Shown: positions 47,601-61,300 of the stretch, one piece after another
Layout of the letters: the number at the start of each line of letters is the position of its first letter
Numbering within the stretch: position 1 is the stretch's first letter
Assembly (NCBI GenBank): GCA_905182995.1
Contig: CAJJDP010000034.1
Location: forward strand, 124,001-188,000
Length of the DNA: 64,000 nt
Reading direction: 5' to 3'
From: Paramecium octaurelia
Taxonomy: Eukaryota; Ciliophora; Oligohymenophorea; Peniculida; Parameciidae
Made by a program: the position numbers and the translations under genes
Notes under the pieces: model-generated
What the model was told of the DNA's origin: nothing
Seen by the model: the letters and a program-made list of their open reading frames with translations, nothing else
The model's database searches: none

Positions 47601-50465
47601 TGTCAAATAGATGTATTGTTTGAAGGTCTTAGATGCTATGTGACCTATTGTTACTGCCATGCTATTGTACTTTAAACATCGATAAAATAAGATGCACTTG
47701 GTTCCCCTTATCAATCTTAAGTTTTATTCTGTTAGATTAGGCATGTAATCACTCATTGTAAATTCAATGAAATTCAATATAACTATCAGAGTTTGCATGA
47801 TGCTCTCATTACTGTTGGACAATTCTTTAAAAGAAAAACTGCAATATCTTAAAAAAGTTTCGATTGACAACAGAATAGTAGTTACATCTTCAACTTAGGA
47901 AATTATTGAAGCATCGACTATTCCATAGAGCGATAAAAAAGTGAAGTTGATGAAAATGAGTAAGTCTAAGGCTATTTCAGTTATTTTACTGGATACCATC
48001 CTGCTCACATACTTCTTAAGGATCAAAATTTTCCCTATTATTCCCCTAACCCAAATTACTTGATCAACTTTATTCATTGCAATCAATGTACTTCTAAAAT
48101 TGATACTTATATAGTTTGAGTCAATAACATCATTGCCTGACCAATTTTAATCAGAAATAATTTTATCCTTAATGTCTTTAATTCTAATGTTTTTATATTC
48201 TTATTCTAAACATTATTATTTTAACTTCTCCTTTTCAATTTTCTATTTTATTTTAAATAAGATTTTTTCGTAATTTAAATAATATCCTTGTATGAATAAA
48301 AAGGTTACAACCTCACCTTTTTTAAGTGCAAATTAAACAGTATGTTTAGATTTAACCATGTGTTTTGTAAAACCCTTATAGTTTTTTTTTTCAGTTCTTA
48401 TACATGGCTTTCTTGTAGTGACTGAGTCTTAAGAACCATTTTCTTTGATTATGTGTTTTTATACTCTAAATGACTTCTTAAGAGGGTATTTGAAACTGTT
48501 CTATGTATTATTGGATTTTAATAATTGATCTTGCAATTAATTCAATTGGGGTATTGCATATTGAAAGGAGAATGTGTATTTGTTGAAATCGATAACTTTG
48601 TCATCAATGTGTTTCTTCAAATTTTATATGTTTCTAAATAAAAGAATAATAATACGCAAAGGAAGGCATTACATCTTCCAAACTGGAATACCTCTGATAT
48701 TGGTTTGGGTTGAGTTATTTTGAGAGTTGGGCAAAATCGAATTTCATCAGGTCTTCTAGAATTTTGAGGTAATCTTCGTCATCAGTGTAGTTTTTCAGAT
48801 TGATCAGACTTTATTGTCTTCTGAGCTTAGAAAACTTGATTAGAAGTATGTTCTTGAACGTCAGCCCTCTTAATCTCTATAAAGACGACTGGATGAAATT
48901 CATCTAGAAGTAATAAAGAAGAAGAAATTACATTGTTATCATCAACGTTCCTTTGCTTAGCAGACAGCAGACGAGGTTAAGTGGAATTTTTGGATTGGAA
49001 ATTCTCTAACTTGTATGAGGATAATTGTTTAGAAGAGCTTAGTAATTTATAGTATTGTTAAAAGGTTTTATGAATTCCAATTTTTTTAAGCAAAGCAACA
49101 TCAAAAATATTAGTAGTGTCTCTGATTTAAGTTTCATTATAGTTTTGTTATTCTAATAACTGTTTATTGATTTCTTACTACTCCTATTGATGGAAAAACT
49201 CTTCAGCAGCTTCAGCATAGTGTGTTTTGAGTACAGCAATAACCAAATTGAAACCAAAAAAGCCTCCAACAAAAATAATTAATAGATAGTAAACCCAAAC
49301 CCAAGGACTAAAAATGCGGATTGTGAAAAACATAACCCAACTCCAATCATCCATTGTAATCGTCCTGAGGATTTATCCATAAGAATAAATTATGTTGTTG
49401 AAGGAAGTGGGAACCTTCACAGTGTTAGCAACATATTAGCATGTCATTTCATCAGGACATTAATCAACATTGCATTGAATCCAATCATCTCCTGCATCTT
49501 CATCTGGGTTTATGGGCATGCATCTATAATTGAATAATCCTTGAAATAAATAGAGTCCAGCCAAGGCAAAGAAGAGGGAGAATAGTCCCACAATGGCCAA
49601 GGCCTCCAAAATGTATTTGATTGATTACCTTAAAGCAGTGAGCATAACTCTCAACCCATCAAATATGTCTCCAAGATACTGAAGGAGAGTTATGATTCTC
49701 AGTGGTGATAAATCTATTATCATTATATCAGGACGATACAAATTTAGGGCTGATAGGAGGACGATGGAAAAATCAAAAACATTAGAAAAGTTGATGAAGT
49801 AAGCATTCTTTGAAAACAGGAAACCTTGCGAGAGGATTCTCAATCCAATTTCAGTGAAAAAGAGGATTGTGATGATTTGTTCTATCTGGTCGGTGTCTTC
49901 TCTGTGTTCAGTCTTCACAATAATGTAGAGGACAATATTGAAGAGTATGAGGATAGTCATTAAAATTTGAAAGCCAATTGAGTTTACTATGGTCTTAGCT
50001 ATGATTGGAATCAAAAAAGACATGTACACAATTATCTTTCGCACTTGTAGCAGAGGGTAATGATCATGGTAATGCTATATATATGTAAATAAAGAGGACT
50101 ACTTCCAATTCGTGTTTGATTCTCTGGTGTCCGTGCAGCTCAACTAACTTAACATAATATGGGTCGGTTCTGTAATTTCTTTGAGAATGCTTTTCATGCT
50201 TGCGAAAAATGTCTTAATCAACATCCAAAATATCAGGTTCAACTTGAGCTTTTCTTTAAAATTCATTCAGATCGCCCTAACATTTCATTTGCTTCACTAT
50301 GTCCACTTTGCATCGATCTCTTGCCTCGTGTTCGATCAATTAAATCAGGGGAATAGGTTGTTCATTGTCGAATTTATTTTGAAATCCTTCTAAAGAGTGT
50401 CTTTTCTATTGGTGTTCTTGATCGGATAGACTATCTTATGGCAGCAACCGATTTTCGATTCCCAT
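44663..50465 (-). CDS. Four-domain voltage-gated cation (CaV-type) channel alpha subunit, 1900 aa, DDDD filter
   Basis: Pore-forming subunit of a voltage-gated Ca2+/Na+ channel, in the surface or ciliary membrane. Introns lie at 50075-50102, 48904-48931, 48634-48655 and 45060-45081; the spliced frame is continuous. Four six-span repeats are visible. Filters: repeat I TMDDWSWV (about residue 364), II MTNDDWYGV (about 979), III STFDGWGEM (about 1341), IV ASGDDWRTI (about 1639). Each aligns with the CaV T/S-x-E-x-W motif but has Asp where CaV has Glu. S4 in repeat IV (YRICFMLRSLRLIL) has spaced Arg; S4 of I-III are poorer in Arg. Cytosolic I-II linker is long (about 250 residues) and Gln/Ser/Lys-rich. 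The C-terminal 260 residues after S6-IV include the segment LGAPLGRGKEENLWDAA. Close relatives in ciliates carry the action-potential Ca2+ current; ion selectivity here is inferred. Confidence 0.9.
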
Positions 50466-50928
50466 ATAGCTACTCCTGTCTGAGATATTTATAGATTGCT
50501 TCAATTGAGAATGGATCGAATTCAATCTATCAGATTAATTAATTTAGTTAATCACTTAGACTTCCTCACTCTACCGCTATTTGAACTTTATTGCATTGCT
50601 ATTCTCACTCTTTTTCCTCTCGTGTCTTATTTCATATATCATTTATTAATAATAATCTCTTATTTAAAATTTCACTTGTTTTATTCTTTTATTTTTTAAA
50701 CTTTTTTTCTTACCTTCACATTAAGTAAGCCCACATTTTTAAATATGTAATCTTTAATTAATCTCGAACTACATAACTTCTCTTAGTCAAATTACCTTAT
50801 CGAATTCAAATCAACCAAAATTTAATAGCAATATCCATCCTATTACAATGTATACAAAAACTCACTGTATATGGGCTTCAAATACCAAATGATACAAATT
50901 TACATTTATAAAATAAAATAAAGCAATT
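50466..50928. other. Intergenic, divergent promoters, 463 bp
   Basis: Sequence between the divergent starts of the channel (minus, 50465) and the amidohydrolase (plus, 50929). It is AT-rich, with pyrimidine-rich runs on the plus strand up to about 50710. Forward ORFs here in the standard code are chance reads. No motif can be named. Confidence 0.5.
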
Positions 50929-52154
50929 ATGAAATAAATATTGGATCTTCAGAAGCTTATAGCTTTTCGACATACTATGCATTAGAACCCAGAAGCATCA
51001 TTAAAGGAAGTCCAAACTCAAAAGCGTGTAAGAGAATTCTTGCTTGGCTTAAACGTTCAAGAGGATGTCATTAAAGTGTGCGGAACAACAGGATTAATTG
51101 TTGATTTGAGTGGAGCTGCAGAAAAGGCTGGAGATGATAGGTTAATCGCATTCCGAGCTGATATTGATGCCCTAGTATTGAATGAAGCCAATGAGCATCT
51201 CCCGTATAGAAGTACAAATGGATGTGCTCATATGTGTGGTCATGATGGTCATACAACTTGTCTTTTGGCATTTGCATAGATCTTCTAACATTATAAAGAC
51301 ACCATTCCTAAAAATAAAACAGTGAGACTGTTGTTTTAACCTGCAGAAGAAGATTACGGAGGATCTGTAGATATGATACGTGATGGATGTTTAGATAATG
51401 TGTAAGAAGTTTATGGATTTCATTAATGGCCCACAGCTAAGATTGGTTAAGTATGGTGCAAGGAAGGATCAATGATGTCCCAACCAATTCAGATGCAATT
51501 TGATTTTTAGGGAAAAGGTGGTCATGCATCTGAACCCCATAAATTTAATAACCCTGTGCAATGTGCAGCTGAATATCTCTACACCATTCATAATTAATTA
51601 AGTCAGGAGAAGGGACAATTCACCTTTGCATGGACATGCTTCAATGGTGGAACAGCTTTCAATGTCATTCCAGATACAGCCTCAGTTAAAGGAATGATTC
51701 GTTCATTGGAAGCTGGTCTTGGTGATAGATTATTTAATGATGTATATATATTTCTTATTATTATTAGTGTTGTAGTGTTGCTGAAAAGACTTGTTAAAAA
51801 TATGGATGCTCTGTAAAAGTTTAGAGATAAGCCGAAAATTATCCTTTGACCGCCAATCATCCAAAAGAAGCCTAACATATATTAAGACTTGGTGATAAGT
51901 ACTTTGGTGCTGGCAATGCAAACGCTGGTCCTTGTCCTGTTTATGCCTCTGAAGATTTTGGAAATTATACTCTTAGAGTACCTGGAGCTTTCTTCTTTTT
52001 GAGTTCAGGAAAAAAGTATTATATTCCAATCATTTTAATTAGTGATACAAATAATCCTATGTTGCATCAATCGAACTTTGATTTTAATGATGATCTTATT
52101 GAATTGGGAGCTGGATTTTGGTGGGAGATTGCCAAAGATCGTCTATTATTATGA
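50929..52154 (+). CDS. M20 metallo-amidohydrolase (hippurate/IAA-amino acid hydrolase-like), 390 aa
   Basis: Zinc- or manganese-dependent amidohydrolase that cleaves an acyl or aminoacyl amide bond. The exact substrate (N-acyl amino acid, amino-acid conjugate) is not deducible. Introns are at 51742-51767 (26 nt) and 52016-52042 (27 nt). Motifs in order: FRHTMHQNPE near the start, RADIDAL, HMCGHDGHT with the metal ligands (about residue 100), QPAEEDYGG with the catalytic Glu, GFHQWP, GKGGHASEPH of the dimerisation/satellite domain, and LHQSNFDFND with the last metal-binding His. All ligands are present, so the enzyme should be active. Length is normal for the family. There is no signal peptide, so it is likely cytosolic. 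Confidence 0.93.
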
Positions 52155-53126
52155 GTATCATATATAACATATATAATAAATTTAATAAGTTTCATAGTTT
52201 TGAAGATCTAAAGTTTACAATATTACCTCAATAATCTTAGTTAAAAGATTATGGAATTAATGAAAATTTAATATAGATATCAATCAAAATAGTATATCTA
52301 AAATACAACAATATGGAGAGAATGTCAAAACTTTGAGCTATTTTTGAAGAATTTTGATGAATGGAGACTTACTCTTTATATTTTAAGTATAATTACAGAA
52401 ATTTGACTCACAGAATTTAATTATTTAAATTAAGTAATATATTAAACTAATATAAGAGATGATCCAATGAGAGAGCAATTTTTACTGATGAAGAGCTAAA
52501 ATATATTCATAAATTTTTCATTACAGTAATTTATTTATCTTCTTTTTCTAGAGAAATTTAATAAAATTCAACATTTTTTTGAATATAAAAATTAGTCCTT
52601 TATTAAAACATCTTTTTATTGCTTTTAATGGAGAATAAAGAAAGAATTAAAGAAATTAAAATTGCTGTGAATTTATACGCAACCTTTAAATGATTGTAAG
52701 TTTGATAATAAACAAATAATTAGTTTTTGGATGTTGAATAAAAAACCTTAATTATGGTTTAAATATTAATGATTGCATCAAATACGTGAGTTATAAGGCC
52801 AGAAGAACAGAATTATTATCAATCTTAAATTAAATATCTAATACATAGTAACTTTAAGCAAATCGCGCAAAGAATATATGCATATAAAATTCTAAAAACT
52901 TTTTAAATGTTATTGGGTAATATAATAGTTATTGATGTTTTAGTAAATTTACTTAATATGAAATTTAGAGTAAAATTTGAGTTGATAAATAGATTTTCAA
53001 GAATTGATTTTTTGGGATGCAAATGGCAATTTTATAATCAGGAATCAAAATAGAGTAAAAATAAACCAGTAATATCGACATAAATAATGTAAATGAAAAG
53101 GATTGATAGTTGAATATTTAATAAGA
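52155..53126. other. AT-rich non-coding stretch, 970 bp
   Basis: Sequence between the convergent ends of the amidohydrolase and the coiled-coil gene. No frame of more than about 25 codons with a start looks coding, and no repeat or RNA gene was recognised. This is long for a convergent gap in this window, where others are 3-90 bp. Confidence 0.5.
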
Positions 53127-53870
53127 TCACTTTTTTTTATTGATTTAAATAGTTGATGACCTCTTTTTTCGTTCATCATTTCTCCTAATTAAAATAGAAA
53201 AGTTATTATAATCTAAGGACGAGATTGATCTAACTTTATTGATTTCAATAGTCTCTGTTTGGAGTCGAGTCTTGGGTTTTATAATTTACTTGAGCGTTGT
53301 TTAGGAAGGTATTCCATTTATCATTAAGTATTGCTTCTGTAAGATGATAAATATACTCTAGATTGAGTGTCAGTTACACTCTTCTCAGTTTCAATTCGTC
53401 TTCTTGAGGCGACATCAATTTCCTTCTTGAGTTGGAATATTTATCTCTCTTAGAGCTTGAGATTGAATAAGGTAATAAATACATCGATTTTCATTTGAAG
53501 TATTCTGCATTATTCGTCTTTTTGAGTAAGACTCTCTTATATTGAATCACAATGAATCTTTAATCTTTGTTCCACCTGAAATAAATGATAAAATGAACAT
53601 GGATGTGATATCGATTTTCTGATTCAATTTTTTATAGTGATTGTTCCAACAGTTCATATTATTCAGTTATCTCTTGATGCAATCTTAATGTACATATTGA
53701 GTTTACTCTATAAACTAATCAAGAATGCGAGTGATGTATTTAAATGCTACTGAAATATCGTCGGGGAGTATAACACGTATATCAGAGTAGCCAATTTGAT
53801 TGAGTTTGTTTTGCAATTCTTCGAAATACTCTATAATTTATGATTTCAGATCACTATTTAATTAATTCAT
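53127..53870 (-). CDS. Small coiled-coil protein, about 216 aa
   Basis: A minus-strand gene ending at TGA 53127-53129 and modelled with introns at 53684-53706 (23 nt, AAG), 53576-53598 (23 nt, CAG), 53456-53482 (27 nt, AAG) and 53337-53356 (20 nt, CAG). All four end in something other than TAG, so the model is less secure than most here. The protein is rich in Glu, Gln, Leu, Lys and Ile with heptad character (about residues 80-170) and a basic Ser-rich tail. The start is set at 53870. An in-frame ATG at 53933 would overlap the start codon of the divergent RCC1 gene. Function unknown. Confidence 0.55.
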
Positions 53871-53931
53871 TAACTGAATAATGTTGCAGGAATCCAAATA
53901 AAACAGAGTGTGTGTTCCGACTTAGAGTGCC

Positions 53932-55285
53932 ATGCAAGAATAAATCTAATACGTAAGTCAATTGAAATAAAAAAGGTTACTTGTGGAGCTGAGAGTACAT
54001 TTTGCATCACAATGCAGAGGAAAGTGTTTATGTGGGGATCTGGGATTCAGACTCCGTAGCAGTTAGACTTGCAGGAGATTGAGTAGATAGCGGCTTCAAA
54101 GGAGCATTGGTTTGCATGGTCGGAGACCTAGGTGTTCGGATGGTAAGAAGAGTGGTAATTTAAAATATTAGTGGTTCAAACAAATAAGGCAAATTGGGTA
54201 TGAATAACTCGGTGAACACTCCGACGTTGTTTGACATTTTCAGTGAGGCTTCGCAATATGGATGGCAACTTCAAAAGATAGCTGTTGGGTTGGATCACAG
54301 TGTAGCATTGATAGAAGTGGAGGAGGAAAACAAGATTTTCGTTTGGGGTTCCAATACTTATTAACAATTGGGTTTCGATGCCTCGGAATAATTTGTTGCT
54401 ATTCCTCATCAATTAGATTCGGATAATCTTCCTCGAATTGTTGACATCTATGCATAACATAATTACACAATGGCCATTGATGAAGAAGGTCGTCTCTTTT
54501 CATGGGGGAGCAACGAATTTGGGCGTCTTGGGTAGAATGCATTTGCCAAATGTATGAAATTGCCATCTCCCATAACATCACTTGGCAATGTCAAAATTGC
54601 AAAACTGGCCTTGGGTACATTCCATGTATTGGGAATTGATACTCAAGGCAATCTCTATTCATGGGGTCGTGGATTGTAAGGGTAATTGGGACATGGCAAT
54701 TCGAATGATTGCAGTAAGCCCACTCAAATTAGTTCTTTGTCTTCAATTAGAGAGGTGACTTGTGGAGAGGCTCACAGCATGGCATTACAAAACAATGGCT
54801 GTGTGTATGTCTTTGGATCTGGTCAATTTGGGTAATTGGGATTGGGAGATTACAAACAATAAGATACACCTTAGATGTTGTAGATTCATGGAGAGATGAT
54901 TGCTTGTGGGAGACATCACTCAGGAGTGCTCACAAAGAATGGGGCTTTGTTTATGTTCGGAAACAATGAGCAGAGTCAGTTGGGATTGGAATGCGGAAAG
55001 AGTGGTGCCTATTCGACTCCTCTGCCCAAACAGAGTCCTATGAATGTATTACAGCACTTATGCAATTTAGATAGACCAATCAAATCTTTGAGCTGACTGA
55101 CGAATTTATGAATAAGATTGAGGCTAGTCGGAGTGAGGATCTTGAACAAGTAAGTAGGATGTCTCCATTAATTCTAGTTGCTGATTGAATATCAATAGAA
55201 TACGCAGTAGATTCCGAATACACAAACAACTATTTTTATCAAGGATTTGATGGAGAGAGTGATCGCTCTTCTGAAGAAGAAATGA
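53932..55285 (+). CDS. RCC1-repeat protein, 414 aa
   Basis: Seven-bladed-propeller type RCC1 repeat protein. Introns at 53953-53975 (23 nt, AAG), 54143-54171 (29 nt), 55046-55074 (29 nt) and 55150-55177 (28 nt) give a continuous frame from ATG 53932 to TGA 55283. Repeated strings of the type VFMWGSG, FVWGSNTYQQLGF, LFSWGSNEFGRLG, LYSWGRGLQGQLGHG, VYVFGSGQFGQLGLG and LFMFGNNEQSQLGLE mark about six blades. A C-terminal helical tail follows (from about residue 350). RCC1 itself is the Ran exchange factor, but most repeat proteins of this kind are generic binding propellers. Nothing here singles out Ran, and no chromatin or kinase domain is attached. Confidence 0.85.
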
Positions 55286-55364
55286 TGAATATGATACGAT
55301 GTATATTCTGAACATTCAAGTATATACTCTTTTATCAAATGTTAAATAAATTAAATTTTAATTA

Positions 55365-58300
55365 ATGGAGTAAGTTGATTACGAAGAGCTTCTTAAACGA
55401 TTTCGATATTCTTACGTTAAGCCAAATGCTTAACTAAGACAATATTTATAATCTCTGCCTTCTGACTAGTATCCTGAATTGTTTCAAAAGATTGAAAACT
55501 TGAATTATGATGCTTTCAAAATCAAGAGGTTGTTGAGAATGCTCAAGAAGCCACATTAGGTACCTCAGTACTTCGATTTGAAATTAAGGAATAAGTTGAG
55601 AATCAACGAGAATGTGCCTCATGAGGTCGTTGACTTCAATAAGAAACACACATTAATTTTAACATCCCAACAACAAGGATAATAATTATTCGACAAACTA
55701 AAGGAAGAGTTTTTTGTTGATTCCAAAAACAGAAAGAGTGGTATGTCTATTTTCATTCTATTAAAGATTCACTCACTTTCAAGCATCAATTCTACAAGGC
55801 TTTACAGGATAATCTGACTAATTAGTGTATTGAATAATGTCTTCGTTTACTTAAGAGATCCGAATAAAATATGGATACCTTATAAATCGTACTAGCTGAA
55901 TTAGTTAACACAGAATATGATATTACTCCATTATTAGGAGCAATTCATAATGCATTGACTGAATTTATTAAAAATGACTTATCAATCACATGTCTAAAAT
56001 TAGCACATTCTTGTGTAAAAGGTGATTTAACTAATGCAGTTTAATTTGTGGCTAAAATGATCTAAGGAACTCATGATGAGAATAGGAAATTCGCCTTTCT
56101 TGCCACTCTTCCTCATAAATGCGAAAAGTAAGTGGAAATCATCTATAATTTGGCTGCAATTCTGAATGATGACTAAAAAGTATTCGATTTGGTCGCAAGA
56201 ATGAGAGATCTTTAAGTTCCCCTAGGTAATTGGGCTCATCTAAAGAAGTTATTAAGCATCAATAAGCATACTAATGCCTTTGTTTCATTGTTGGTCGTGG
56301 ATTGGTTATTGGAAAAGAAATAGGAATCAAATAGTAAGGATTTAGAGTCAATCATGGAATAAATTGTTAATGGATTAGCTACTAATGTAAATCAATATAA
56401 TCGATATTGTTTAGTTTAAGAATTTTGCCAAAGTAGTTACTCAACCAGTTATGTTCTTGGCTTAATTGAAATGCGTAGTCCTGTATGCACTCTTTTGTGA
56501 AGATGATGCTCCAGCCAAATTGATGATCACTATCAATGAGAATCTGAATAAGAATACTGATATCTTCAATCCAAAGAGTCATTTGTGTTAATTAAAGTAT
56601 CTGATAGCACCATCCTGTTAAAACGAGAGTCAATTATTCTTGGATTGTTTGTTTATGTATTAGGCAATCACATATGATGAGAATGATCAATTCAATTATC
56701 TATTGCCATTGATCATCTTGATCGCATTCAGTGGCAAGGTTAAGAATAGTGTGAATGTTAAGTCATCTCTTGAGTTGTTAACCCTATTCTAAGCAATCGA
56801 CATCAACATACTTTACAACAAAATATTTAAGACCTTACATGAATTTCTGTATTAAGTCAACCCATACTAAGGAGAAGCAATCAATTTCAGAAAGGACAGA
56901 TTGATACATTTCGTTAGATTGATCGTGGTTCAACTTGGGAACACTCTAATTGAATCACCAAAATACATTTACACTACCTTTTCTCATACATTTATTTCTT
57001 AATTGTAGTATAAGTTACCCAAATATGAAATCGAAGTGAATCCCATCAGTTGGTTCACTAATCGCGGATTAATGAGCAATAATCCATACACTGTTCAATC
57101 TATAATTAATTATTGCAGACTCCTGGTTGAATAAGGATATGTCGATCAAATTGTTCAACCCATTGAAGAATGGTTGAATCCATCCAACATTAATAAATTA
57201 AATAGTTTAGATCATCTAGATGAATAATTGGAATAATTGGAAGTCGAATAATACGATCATACTATTTTATAGCAAAGTGGATTGAAGTGGATGACTGACG
57301 ACAAACCTGTGGATGAGGCAGAATTGCAATTATAGTAACAACTCAAAAAGTTTGAGAACAATAACGCAGTCCTTATGGATGAAGGAGAAGCAAAGTAGTA
57401 GATGTTATTGAAATAAAAGAATAAGATGTGTTAATAATATTCATTGTGCTTAAAATTATTTGAAGGACTTCTTCACACCTAGGCCAAAGAGTAGTTTATC
57501 ACAAAATACTTTGATAAGATATCTGCTTTTGCTAAAGAAATCTCAACTAGATACGATTGCTGCATGTTCTTACTCAAGTATTTCGAAACCAATCCTTTGT
57601 TACAGTAATTCAAATGGCCTCTTACATACTTCTTTTTAGAACGCAGTATGAATTCCATCCCTAGTGATAAGATTCTGGAAAAAATAAATTAATTCCAAGA
57701 TTGCCTTTTGAAAGACATCAAGAATCCACCCATCCATCTAATCCATTTAATGAACTTATACATAATCAATCAAAATTCCTTTACTCCTATTACTAAGTTC
57801 AAGGCTTTTGCAATCATTCTGAAATATAAAGATTAATTAACCATATCAGAATACTTTACACCTTTTGTGCTCAACATCAATATTTGTGGGCATGCCAAGA
57901 ATGCAGGGTAACTTTTGCAGCTCATCTTCGACAAAGAGAGTCAAGACCATTATCATTTGTTCTTTAACAACATTTTGAATCTTGTCCCAGAGGCTCAGAA
58001 TTTGATCTTGAAAACTATACCAAGTTTACCTGATAGTTTCGACATTCACATTAAGGTCAGAGTGTTGGCTGAGTTTGATGAAACTAAAGACAGTGCCCTC
58101 CCTTTTGTGGATAAGGAATTTAAGGTCCTGAACCAACTCCAGAAATGGGACATTGTGAGTTTTGTGAAGAAATTCCCAAGAGAACATAGTGAAGTCATGA
58201 TTAATTTATTGAATGACGTAAATGGATTCCCAGAGATGATAATCTAAGCAGCATCTAAGTTGGTTGCTGATTAATAATTATAAGAAGAATAATTGGAATT

Positions 58301-61300
58301 CTTCCCATATTTTGTTAGCAAGTAAATAAACACTTATCCTAAATAATTAATTGGAAAAACCATAGATTTGTTGATTCAATACTCCTCAACCCCAGAAAGA
58401 CAATAATTGGCAGTACTATGTAGAGAAGCAGGAGTTTAATTAATTAAATGTGTAGGCAAAGAGAACTAGAATGATATTTTGAATTAAATCGAAACTCATC
58501 TCCAATCTAAGAATACTTGTGCATCCATTCGTGCCATTACATTTTTGGGTGTTCTGTCTTAATTTTTATAAGGACACAACCAACGTAAAACTCAAGAATA
58601 AATTGTCTAATTGTTTAGAAACAGTGACAAAGATTCATAATTGGAATTAGCTCGTTCTTTATAAGAATTATTAAGCTTTTTCCCTGATACTGAAAACCTC
58701 GTAATCGAGTTATTGAAATCTAATAAACAAGAGAAAGATGAGAAAGTAAAGAGAGGAAATGCTTATATGATAGCAGGTCTGATCAAAGGTTTGGGCGTAG
58801 AAATGATGGAAAAGTTGGGCATTTTGGAGTTATTGGAAGTGAAAGAGAAAAAGGAGAGTGTAGAGGATAAACTCTATGTTCTTGTATAATTATAAGCCAT
58901 GATTGAATTATTTTAAAAGACCTTAGAACCATACGTGTTAAAAGTGATGGGCCTTTTAATGAAATATTTTGGAGAAGGCAGAGTGGAAGTACGTAATTTA
59001 GCTATGACCAATGCAAGCAGACTATTGTAATCCCTCTCAAGTTACGGTGTTAAGATTATGCTTTAACCTTTACTTGAAGGTCTGGATTCTGATACTTAAT
59101 GGAGAGGCAAAGTAGCCAATATTTGGGCATTAGGACACTTGGCTCATTGTTCACCAAAATAATTATCAAGTTGTCTTCCCTAGATTGTCAACTCCATTTC
59201 TAAAGCAATTTCAGATACTCATCCTGATGTAAAAGCAGAGGCCAATAAATCATTGAATGAAATAGGATCTACTATAAAAAATCCTGAGATCTCAAGCATT
59301 GCAGACATACTCATCATTTCATTGTCCAATCCATATGATGAGAATTTAAGAGGATTATAAGTTGTGTTGGAGACCAAGTTCAGACATTACATTGATGCTC
59401 CAGCTATGTCATTACTGATTCCCATTATCGATTATGGTCTCAGAGCACAGGACAGTAATTAAAGAAGATAGGCTTCCATTTTAATTGGAGGGTTGCCTCA
59501 TCTTATATAGAAGAGTGATGATCTAGTGCCATATATGAATTTGATCGTTGGAGGGTTGGAAGTGGTGATAGGAGATCCCTTATTGGAAGTCAGAACAGTT
59601 GCAGCCAAAGCAATAGGTTAGATATCAAAGAAGATTGGAATTGAAAATACTAAAACATTCTTCAAATTCATTTGGGATGTCTTGGAGAATAAGGAGGCAA
59701 GTACAAATAAGAGATCAGGTGCAGCTCATGCATTTGCTGAGATTACTTGCATTCATGGAGATAACTATTTAGAGGAATAATTGCAATTCATTTTCAGTCA
59801 GATTCAAAGACCAGAAGTATTTGTTAAGGAAGGATACATTGGGATATTTATTTATATTCCAAGCATTTTGTAATAGAAGTTTGAAAATTACGTGAAGGAT
59901 GTAATTGAGAATGTTTATGAATGTGTGAGTCATGAGGATGATATAGTAAGCAGTATCACATTGAGAGTGTTGAAGATTTTAATTAAGAACTTCGGTATTT
60001 TGTAGAATGAATTGTTGTATCCATCATTGACAGAGACTATGTTAAATGAGGATGCCAAGAAACGTAATGCAGGAACTATTTTGAGTGGAGAGATGCTCAA
60101 AATAACATAGAAGTATGTGTTCGCTCAATTAAATAATCCAGAGAGTCAACAATATATTAATATCGAGCTCTATTATTTGAATTTGATGACCTTATATACA
60201 ATGCAATAAGATGTAGCAGATGTTGTCAGATAAAATGCAGTTGCCATTTGGAAGGAATTCATAGATAACACTCCTAAGACTTTGAAGAAAGGATTGAAAC
60301 AATACGTTATTCAATTGTGCAATATTATGAGCAGAGATGGTGTCGTGTAGAATGGTATCAACAGCATTAGAAATTTCTGTGAAAAGTATGGTGAGACATA
60401 GATGAGTGAGGCATTCAATCATATAGGTTATGTCTTATAGAATTACTAAGAGAATTTGTCATTGGTTAAGGGAGCTTATTCAGTTTTGAATCAGATTTAC
60501 ATTCACATCTCCTTGGATATCGCTACTAGATATAGAGATCAATTCATTGAATACTCAAGAATTTATATCTTCTGCCAAGACAACCTAATTAAATCTTAAT
60601 TGTTTTAATCAATAGGTACAATGATCAACAAAGTGAAGTAGACTACCTTTGTGGAAATGATCATCGAACCATATTTGATGGATTTGTCTAATATGAATGA
60701 AACTGATCCCAAATATTCTGGCTATTTAGAAGTGTTCTCCAGATTGTGCTAATTGAATGAGACTCTAGTGTTGCACTATTTGATAGTGTTGATTCTGGTA
60801 CCACCACTACATCAATTCAAAATTGATATTCTAACTAACAATGCCTCCACCTTCTCTAGTGTCATCTATAAGAAGTATGAAAACAAAGTACCAATCCAGA
60901 TATTGTTTAACGATCTCTATCTTTGTGCTGATTTCAATGCTCATAATGAATGGAATGATAGAACTGAATCTCTCATCTACTGTATTCAATAATTGAGTAT
61001 TCACATCAAATCTGATACTGAAAACTACTTAGCAATCTTTATAGAAGACATTCTTCGATAATTATAAGCCAAAAGCAAACCAATCTTTGAATCCGAAGCA
61101 CACCCTAATGACTTTAAACATTGTCTAATTCCCTTGGAGGTGTTGTAATACTTCTTATAAAATACATCGGAAGATCATCAACAATTCTCTCAAGCCATCA
61201 TCGAGAAAGTAGCTCCTTTCTTGTATCTATAAACAAACAGCCTTTCATAGCAATAACTTGTTAAATTCTACACTCTAGCCAATAAAATCATTTATGCAAT

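Noticed and set aside
50159-50393. Forward ORFs at the start of the channel gene.
   Set aside because: They are antisense to the channel's first exon, whose reading is continuous with repeat I.
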